Positions 1 to 4,084 of a DNA stretch of 8,757 nucleotides are shown here, piece after piece. The notes under the pieces are model-generated. The model was given only the letters and a program-made list of their open reading frames with translations. It was not told where the DNA came from and made no database searches. The stretch is from CAYLRF01 sp964385995 (GTDB lineage: Bacteria > Bacillota > Clostridia > Lachnospirales > Lachnospiraceae): contig CAYLRF010000062.1 in the NCBI GenBank assembly GCA_964385995.1, positions 1 through 8,757 on the forward strand, in the 5' to 3' direction. Both the position numbers and the translations under genes were made by a program. Within the stretch, counting starts at the first letter, position 1. Every line of letters begins with the position of its first letter.

Positions 1-56
1 GGTAGAGCATGCGGCTGTTAACCGCAGTGTCGTTGGTTCGAGTCCAACAGGGGGAG
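1..56 (+). tRNA. tRNA-Asn (anticodon GTT), 5' end cut by window edge
   Basis: The window opens inside the D-loop (GGTAGAGC), so roughly the first 17 bases are missing. The anticodon stem pairs 10-14 with 22-26 around a seven-base loop with GTT at 17-19, which reads Asn codons. The T arm pairs 32-36 with 44-48 around TTCGAGT, and the 3' acceptor strand is 49-55. The discriminator is G56, as expected for tRNA-Asn. CCA is not encoded (CTT follows), so CCA must be added after transcription. It is separated from the next tRNA by only 13 bases and probably shares its transcript. Confidence 0.93.
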
Positions 57-69
57 CTTGCGGTAACGC

Positions 70-140
70 GGCGCCATAGCCAAGCGGTAAGGCCAAGGTC
101 TGCAAAACCTTTATCACCGGTCCGATTCCGGTTGGCGCCT
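70..140 (+). tRNA. tRNA-Cys (anticodon GCA)
   Basis: A complete 71-base cloverleaf can be drawn. The acceptor pairs 70-76 with 133-139 over seven base pairs. The D stem pairs GCC 79-81 with GGC 91-93. The anticodon stem pairs 95-99 with 107-111, with GCA at 102-104. The T stem pairs 116-120 with 128-132. The discriminator is U140, the usual Cys identity base. CCA is not encoded (TCA follows). It lies 13 bases after tRNA-Asn, and a terminator-like hairpin begins 29 bases downstream. Confidence 0.96.
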
Positions 141-169
141 TCATATTGTATTGCCCGTGAAGCGGGGAT

Positions 170-222
170 GTGCCGGGGACGACCCCTCAGAGACAGAGGA
201 GTGTCCGCGGCACGTGTTTTTT
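170..222 (+). terminator. Terminator-like hairpin after tRNA-Cys and before the DMT transporter gene
   Basis: GTGCCG at 170-175 pairs with CGGCAC at 208-213. After a G/G mismatch the stem continues as GGAC 177-180 with GTCC 203-206. An inner CCTC/GAGG helix fits in the loop, and a run of six T follows at 217-222. This is the shape of a Rho-independent terminator, most simply for the tRNA transcript. GGGG 175-178 could instead pair with CCCC 183-186, which would exclude the main stem, so an attenuator role for the gene starting at 247 is possible but unproven. Confidence 0.65.
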
Positions 223-246
223 GCGGCTGATATCGGTGAAGAGAAG

Positions 247-1146
247 ATGAATCGGAACCTATTGCTTGTGATCTCGATGGCGGCCTGCCTTGCGGCGACG
301 CTTTTGAGGAAAGTTCTGGCCGCCAAATATGAAGACGGCGGTTTCGCCAGGCAGATGTATAACGCGATCACATCCGTTACGGCGGCGGCTCTTCTGCTCG
401 CGTTGGCGGATTTTTCCGGTGTGTCGCGCTTTACCGTGCTTCTGGGCCTGTCATTCGGGCTGGTTACCGCGCTGCAGCAGATTACCATGATGCAGGCGGT
501 ACAGACGGGATCATTATCCTATACCACGGTCATAACGTCGCTCTCCATGCTGATTCCCTCGCTTTCCGGGGCGATCTTTTGGGGTGAGACGTTAAGCGCG
601 GTCCAGATCGCGGGAATCGTCTTGATGGTCGGCTGTCTGGTGCTTTCCGTAGAGGTTGGCGGCGAGGCAAAGAAAACGTCGCTTCAGTGGCTGATTTACT
701 GCGGGATAGCCTTTATCTGCACCGGTATGATAGGTGTAATGCAAAAATGGCACCAAAACAGCGTTTATAAGGACGAGGGGGATATTTTCCTCGTGATCGC
801 CTTCGGCGTTTCTTTCCTCTTTTCGGCGGTAGGGCTTATCATCTCGACCCGCGTTTCGTGGGCCGCGAGATCGACGTCGCGAAATAAAAAGTCGATTTTA
901 GGATGGACGCCGATGATTCTTATGGCTGTAAGCGGCCTTTGTATCGCGGCAAATAACAAGCTGAATCTGTACCTTTCGGGAGTTTTTGACAGCGCGGTCT
1001 TTTTCCCAATAGTAAACGGCGGCGGACTCATCCTGACTTTGCTTGCGGCTTTTATTTTCTTTAAGGAGAAACTCACACGCAGGCAGTGGATCGGCCTGTT
1101 CTGCGGCGTACTCGCGACGATATGCCTTTGCGATCCGTTCGGCTGA
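247..1146 (+). CDS. DMT superfamily (EamA-type) transporter
   Basis: The 299-residue product has the usual length of a drug/metabolite transporter superfamily protein with about ten membrane helices and no soluble domain, so it acts in the cytoplasmic membrane as a secondary transporter or exporter. Two halves can be seen, each ending in the typical EamA pattern of a loop with a Glu followed by a Gly-rich last helix: FWGETLSAVQIAGIVLMVG near residues 111-129 and FFKEKLTRRQWIGLFCGVLA near 271-290. The middle loop (about 203-216) is basic, which suits a cytoplasmic side. I chose ATG 247 because the first helix starts right after it and a weak GGTGA lies upstream. A TTG at 151 in the same frame would add 32 residues without membrane character that run through the hairpin at 170-213. 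Substrate unknown; DMT members move amino acids, sugars, nucleotides or drugs. No promoter is evident between the tRNA and the start codon, so expression by readthrough from the tRNA unit is plausible. Confidence 0.88.
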   Translation: MNRNLLLVISMAACLAATLLRKVLAAKYEDGGFARQMYNAITSVTAAALLLALADFSGVSRFTVLLGLSFGLVTALQQITMMQAVQTGSLSYTTVITSLSMLIPSLSGAIFWGETLSAVQIAGIVLMVGCLVLSVEVGGEAKKTSLQWLIYCGIAFICTGMIGVMQKWHQNSVYKDEGDIFLVIAFGVSFLFSAVGLIISTRVSWAARSTSRNKKSILGWTPMILMAVSGLCIAANNKLNLYLSGVFDSAVFFPIVNGGGLILTLLAAFIFFKEKLTRRQWIGLFCGVLATICLCDPFG

Positions 1147-1159
1147 CGACGGTTTTTTT
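1135..1159 (+). terminator. Weak terminator candidate at the end of the DMT transporter gene
   Basis: CCGT at 1135-1138 can pair with ACGG at 1149-1152, and seven T follow at 1153-1159. The stem has only four pairs and overlaps the last codons, so it is weak. Its position at the stop codon and the long T run support a termination role. Confidence 0.4.
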
Positions 1160-1223
1160 AATGAGGCGTGGAGGGCTGTGAATTGTAACTCTTTAAGACC
1201 CGGCACGAATACGGAGAAAAATT

Positions 1224-1256
1224 TCACGTGACAATACGTTAGGATTGTGGCATGAT
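1224..1256 (+). promoter_or_regulatory. Extended -10 promoter with a palindrome over the -35 box
   Basis: A -35-like GTGACA at 1228-1233 matches TTGACA at five of six positions. After a 17-base spacer comes CATGAT at 1251-1256, matching TATAAT at four of six, preceded by TG at 1248-1249 as in extended -10 promoters. Transcription would start near 1263. The perfect eight-base palindrome TCACGTGA at 1224-1231 overlaps the -35 box and could be a regulator site. No protein gene follows for several hundred bases, so the transcript would be a noncoding RNA or a very long leader. Confidence 0.45.
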
Positions 1257-1330
1257 ATCTGCCGTGAGGCTGTCCGATCACCTTAAAACGCGGGACTCAA
1301 AGCGCAAAAATCGGATATACATAACCAGAA

Positions 1331-1380
1331 TAGCGCGGACCGCGACGCCGGCCGTGAGGTTTTAAGACGTCGCCGCGCTA
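1331..1380 (+). repeat. Strong bulged inverted repeat
   Basis: TAGCGCG at 1331-1337 pairs with CGCGCTA at 1374-1380, and GCGACG at 1342-1347 pairs with CGTCGC at 1368-1373. That gives 13 Watson-Crick pairs, interrupted on the left arm only by the four-base bulge GACC (1338-1341). The loop is 20 bases. No T run follows, so it is not an ordinary terminator. It is the most stable-looking structure between 1147 and 1560 and may be the core of a structured RNA. Confidence 0.6.
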
Positions 1381-1470
1381 AAGGGCAGTTTCACAAAAGA
1401 AGATTGAAAATTTCATAAAGTTTGGGAATACGGTTTGAAAAGTTGTAAACCGAGTAAATTAAAAGGAAAT

Positions 1471-1496
1471 CCGGTTCGAGTCCGGGACAACCGCCA
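1471..1496 (+). pseudogene. tRNA 3'-end-like fragment (T arm, acceptor strand and CCA)
   Basis: CCGG TTCGAGT CCGG at 1471-1485 is a textbook T arm with the invariant TTCGAGTCC, and GACAACC then GCCA ends it at 1496 like a tRNA with discriminator G and encoded CCA. The distance from T-loop to discriminator is one base short of a normal tRNA, and no matching 5' acceptor, D arm or anticodon arm is visible upstream. I therefore read it as a remnant, not a working gene. Such fragments are often left where an element integrated into a tRNA gene, but no integrase is seen here. The two intact tRNAs in this window lack an encoded CCA, so the fragment differs from them. Confidence 0.5.
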
Positions 1497-1567
1497 TTCC
1501 TGTATTTGAGACACCGTGCGCGTGTTTTTATGATGAAAGGCACGAAAAATTCGCGGTAAGACTGCCA

Positions 1568-1595
1568 TTTCGCGCGAAGTTCGCGCGGAGTTTTT
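1568..1595 (+). terminator. Rho-independent terminator shape in the intergenic region
   Basis: CGCGCG at 1571-1576 pairs with CGCGCG at 1582-1587 around AAGTT. The helix can extend by a T/G wobble, a T-A pair and another wobble (1568-1570 with 1588-1590), and five T follow at 1591-1595. No protein gene ends just upstream. It would end a transcript from the 1228-1256 promoter or a faint readthrough of the DMT gene. Confidence 0.6.
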
Positions 1596-1695
1596 CGCAT
1601 TCGTCCCCGCCTTTTTGGCGCGAACGGCGTAAAAATCGCGTTGTCTCATAAGTCAGGCTCCGCCGTATTTTCCGGTTTAACACAGCTTTGGTGTG

Positions 1696-1749
1696 AAGAG
1701 TGCGACCGCTTTTTCGGCTTGTCCGGGAAAGAGGAAGGCGCTCTTTTTT
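1696..1749 (+). promoter_or_regulatory. Leader hairpin with T run, possible attenuator of the ECF operon
   Basis: AAGAGTGC at 1696-1703 pairs with GCGCTCTT at 1738-1745 through seven Watson-Crick pairs and one T/G wobble, and T continues to 1749. Within the loop CCG 1706-1708 can pair with CGG near 1715-1717. A strong terminator-like fold about 230 bases before the lipoprotein start suggests transcription attenuation of the operon. Upstream sequence near 1649-1695 does not contain the conserved boxes of a known riboswitch that I can recognise. The N gap lies between this element and the gene, so the leader is incomplete. Confidence 0.45.
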
Positions 1750-1769
1750 ATTTTAAAACACGAGGATTT

Positions 1770-1930
1770 TTCATTGAAGAGTAATTTATCAGAGGAGNNN
1801 NNNNNNNNNNNNNNNNNNNNNNNNNNNNNNNNNNNNNNNNNNNNNNNNNNNNNNNNNNNNNNNNNNNNNNNNNNNNNNNNNNNNNNNNNNNNNNNNNGTA
1901 TTCATCGGAGGAGTATTCATCAGAGAAGTA
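1770..1930 (+). repeat. 15-base tandem repeat interrupted by the assembly gap
   Basis: Degenerate copies of a 15-base unit close to TTCATCGGAGGAGTA lie on both sides of the gap. On the left are TTCATTGAAGAGTAA (1770-1784) and TTTATCAGAGGAG (1785-1797). On the right, after a terminal GTA (1898-1900), are TTCATCGGAGGAGTA (1901-1915) and TTCATCAGAGAAGTA (1916-1930). The array probably continues through the gap and may have caused the assembly break. Each unit holds a purine-rich GGAGGAG-like core resembling a Shine-Dalgarno sequence, although no start codon follows at useful spacing inside a unit. Confidence 0.7.
1798..1897. other. Assembly gap, 100 N
   Basis: Exactly 100 undetermined bases are present, the conventional filler for a gap of unknown size. 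Reading frames cannot be carried across it, and promoter or riboswitch sequence for the ECF operon may be hidden here. Confidence 0.99.
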
Positions 1931-1980
1931 TGCGGCGGCAGCGAATGTGGCGTGAAGGACACGTCGGGAAAGGAGTGGGC

Positions 1981-3180
1981 ATGAAGAAAAAAACGGCGCT
2001 TTTTTTGGTGACAATTTGTCTTTTGTTCGGTATATGTGGGTGCAGCGTCTTTGAACGTCCGGCGTCTTTGGGGGAAAACGTCGCCATTTCGGAGGACGGA
2101 GTGATTTCCGCTGATGTGCTAAGTGAAATGAAACGGAAAAATCAGGTGGTTAAGTTTCACGGCGCGTCGGGGGGACTGGATTACGAGTGGACGATTTTCG
2201 GAAGCGACATAAATAAGGAAAAGCCGCTTAATCTGGGACTTGACATAACGAAGGCTACTGACTCGAAGGTTGTGTTTCGCTTTCTTTCAAAGGAGAACTT
2301 CGGATTTTCGCCTACGCTTTCGATCACGTTGAATGAGAAATGGGATACGGGCGGAGATGTTTACACTATAGCGGAGACAAAAAGCGGCCGGATCGAAAAG
2401 AAGATCGGAAGCGCCACATTGACCGTGAAAGACGCCGATATCCTGACATTCACGCCGACCACGCAAAAAGGAACCGTGGAAATCCGTGCGACAAGGTCGG
2501 ACAGTGAAGAAGGCGAAGGCACAAAAGAAGCAGCCGTCGGTACGAAAGGGAGTAAGGCTTCGGGCATAGATACGGGAAATAAAGCGGGCGGCGCAAGTGT
2601 CGAAAACGGAAAATCGGGCGCGGAAGGCTTAAGGGAAAGTCAAAATGCCAATACCGCGTCGGGAAATTTAAAATCAGACGGCGAAAAGTCGGAAAACACC
2701 GAGTCAGGCCCCGCGCATTCCGGAGAAAGTGAAGGCTCGGAGTCGCTAGCCGAGCAACCAAAGAAGAAGCATACGGTAACATTTTCGATAGAGTGCACCT
2801 CCATTTTCAGTCACCTTTCGGACCTTGCACCCGATAAACTCGATGTGCTGCCGAAAAACGGGATTATTTTCGCCGCCGTGGAGGTGGAATTTTTCGAGGG
2901 CGAAACGGTGTACGATCTTTTGCGGCGCGTCTGCGATGAAAACGGCATTCTGCTCGAGGCTTCGTTTACGCCTATGTATAACAGCACTTATATCGAGGGA
3001 ATCGCGAATCTCTATGAGTTTGACTGCGGTCCGGGTTCCGGGTGGATGTACTGCGTGGACGGTTGGTATCCGAATTACGGCTGCAGTCAGTATCTTTTAA
3101 AGGACGGACAAAACGTGCAGTGGCGATATACCTGCGAATTGGGTAGTGACATCGGCGGATCGGGCGCTCTGGCGGGATAA
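1981..3180 (+). CDS. DUF4430-domain lipoprotein, putative ligand-binding partner of the ECF transporter
   Basis: The 399-residue product begins with a lipoprotein signal peptide: MKKK, a hydrophobic core to residue 18, then the lipobox I-C-G-C with Cys21 as the lipidated residue, so it should sit on the outer face of the membrane. Residues about 30-172 form a beta-rich-looking domain I do not recognise. Residues about 173-262 are a Gly/Ser/Glu/Lys linker without order. Residues about 296-388 match DUF4430, the family related to the C-terminal domain of transcobalamin and intrinsic factor; the clearest part is GSGWMYCVDGWYPNYGCSQY at 352-371 followed by the QWRY strand. Cysteines in this part (272, 318, 349, 358, 368, 385) could form disulfides. 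ATG 1981 is preceded by AAAGGAG with five bases of spacing and starts exactly at the signal peptide, so an in-frame extension upstream through the N run is rejected. It lies ten bases before ecfT. Ligand unknown; a corrinoid is a family-based guess. Confidence 0.88.
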   Translation: MKKKTALFLVTICLLFGICGCSVFERPASLGENVAISEDGVISADVLSEMKRKNQVVKFHGASGGLDYEWTIFGSDINKEKPLNLGLDITKATDSKVVFRFLSKENFGFSPTLSITLNEKWDTGGDVYTIAETKSGRIEKKIGSATLTVKDADILTFTPTTQKGTVEIRATRSDSEEGEGTKEAAVGTKGSKASGIDTGNKAGGASVENGKSGAEGLRESQNANTASGNLKSDGEKSENTESGPAHSGESEGSESLAEQPKKKHTVTFSIECTSIFSHLSDLAPDKLDVLPKNGIIFAAVEVEFFEGETVYDLLRRVCDENGILLEASFTPMYNSTYIEGIANLYEFDCGPGSGWMYCVDGWYPNYGCSQYLLKDGQNVQWRYTCELGSDIGGSGALAG

Positions 3181-3190
3181 GGTGATTTTT

Positions 3191-4084
3191 ATGCGTGGAA
3201 ATGACGCTTTTTCAGAATACCATCCGGTGGTAAATTTCATATATTTCGCGCTTGTGCTGGGTTTTTCAATGTATTTTACCCACCCGGTTTGTATCGCGTG
3301 CTCTTTTACGGCGGCGTTACTTTACGCGAGGAAAGTCTCAAAGGGCAGGACCGTCAAATCCGTGCTTCTTTTTTTGATTCCCTCGGTCCTTATGATAGCG
3401 GTTATAAATCCCGCGTTTAATCATCGGGGAACTACGGTATTGGGTTTTTTGCCGGGGGGAAATCCGCTGACGCTTGAGAGCATACTCTACGGCTTTTGCG
3501 CGGGGGTGATGTTCGCGGCTGTCCTTCTGTGGTTTACGGCGTTTACGTCCGTGATGACCGAAGATAAGTTCATATATCTCTTCGGCAAAATCATTCCGTC
3601 ACTTTCGCTTATCTTAAGCATGGCGCTGCGTTTCGTGCCGCTTTTTAAGTCGAGGCTTGACGATGCGAAAACGGCGCAGGCAAATATCGGCGTCGGCCGC
3701 AAAAGCCGCGTAAAGTCAGCAATGACCGCGTTTTCGGCGACGGTGACATGGTCGCTTGAAAACGCCGTTGATACCGCGGACAGTATGAAAAGCCGCGGAT
3801 ACGGGCTGAAGGGAAGGACGGCTTTTTCGATATATACTTTTACTAAAAGAGACAGATACGCGCTTATCTGGCTGTGTTTTTGCGGAATTTATATCATATG
3901 CGGCGCGCTGGCGGGAGGTCTGTTCTGGAGATGGTATCCGACTGTGCGGGGGGTGCTTACGGAGCCGCTTTCCATAAGCGTGCTGACGGTATTTCTCGCG
4001 CTGTGCCTTTCGCCGCTTATTTTGGACGGGCATGAGGAGCGGATTTGGAAAAGGGCGCGAAATCGGATGAAAGGAAAGAAATGA
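3191..4084 (+). CDS. ecfT: ECF transporter transmembrane component EcfT
   Basis: The 297-residue product fits the CbiQ/EcfT family, the membrane scaffold that couples ATP hydrolysis by the ECF ATPases to toppling of the substrate-binding S component. Membrane helices are visible near residues 12-45, 55-73, 97-120, 224-243 and 258-278. A long amphipathic region lies at about 125-220. Its second coupling motif is clear as SRG at 201-203 in DTADSMKSRGYGLKG. At the place of the first Ala-Arg-Gly motif (about 161-168) the sequence reads TAQANIGVG, so the Arg is not conserved. ATG 3191 is chosen because AGGTGA lies five bases upstream, overlapping the lipoprotein stop region; 15 further codons are open upstream but run inside the preceding gene. 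The stop overlaps the next start as ATGA, so translation is likely coupled. Substrate specificity lies in the S component, not here. Confidence 0.92.
   Translation: MRGNDAFSEYHPVVNFIYFALVLGFSMYFTHPVCIACSFTAALLYARKVSKGRTVKSVLLFLIPSVLMIAVINPAFNHRGTTVLGFLPGGNPLTLESILYGFCAGVMFAAVLLWFTAFTSVMTEDKFIYLFGKIIPSLSLILSMALRFVPLFKSRLDDAKTAQANIGVGRKSRVKSAMTAFSATVTWSLENAVDTADSMKSRGYGLKGRTAFSIYTFTKRDRYALIWLCFCGIYIICGALAGGLFWRWYPTVRGVLTEPLSISVLTVFLALCLSPLILDGHEERIWKRARNRMKGKK

Larger units (their letters stand above)
1263..1595 (+). ncRNA. Candidate structured noncoding RNA, family not recognised
   Basis: This stretch has no supported reading frame but lies between a plausible promoter (1228-1256) and a clear terminator shape (1568-1595). 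In order it holds a TCCGAT/ATCGGA hairpin (1273-1278 with 1310-1315), a 13-pair bulged stem (1331-1380), a CGGTTT/AAACCG hairpin (1431-1436 with 1447-1452), a tRNA T-arm-like element (1471-1496), and the terminator hairpin. I looked for hallmarks of tmRNA, RNase P RNA, SRP RNA and 6S RNA and did not find them. It could instead be decayed intergenic sequence that happens to keep palindromes. Confidence 0.35.

Noticed and set aside
1390..1500. A complete tRNA or tmRNA ending at 1496
   Set aside because: No 5' acceptor strand complementary to GACAACC, no D arm, no seven-base anticodon loop and no tag-peptide frame were found upstream.
1640..1745. Cobalamin riboswitch upstream of the ECF operon
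   Set aside because: Pieces such as AAGTCAGG and GGTTTAA occur, but the B12 box GCCACTG and the CCCGC core are absent, and the pieces are not in the order of the riboswitch. It may lie in the gap, but the visible bases do not support it.
1770..1930. CRISPR array
   Set aside because: The units are 15 bases in direct tandem with no spacers, and no cas gene is present.
1693..1980. N-terminal extension of the DUF4430 lipoprotein through the N run
   Set aside because: The frame crosses 100 undetermined bases of unknown true length, and the signal peptide with its own Shine-Dalgarno site starts at 1981.
1748..2014. Minus-strand frame with a repeated S-S-D-E-Y peptide
   Set aside because: It also crosses the gap, overlaps the lipoprotein start on the other strand, and the peptide repeat is only a reading of the 15-base DNA repeat.
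4045..4080. TTG 4045 as the start of the A-A-S fusion
   Set aside because: It lies inside ecfT without a Shine-Dalgarno site, while ATG 4081 has AAGGA upstream and the usual ATGA overlap.
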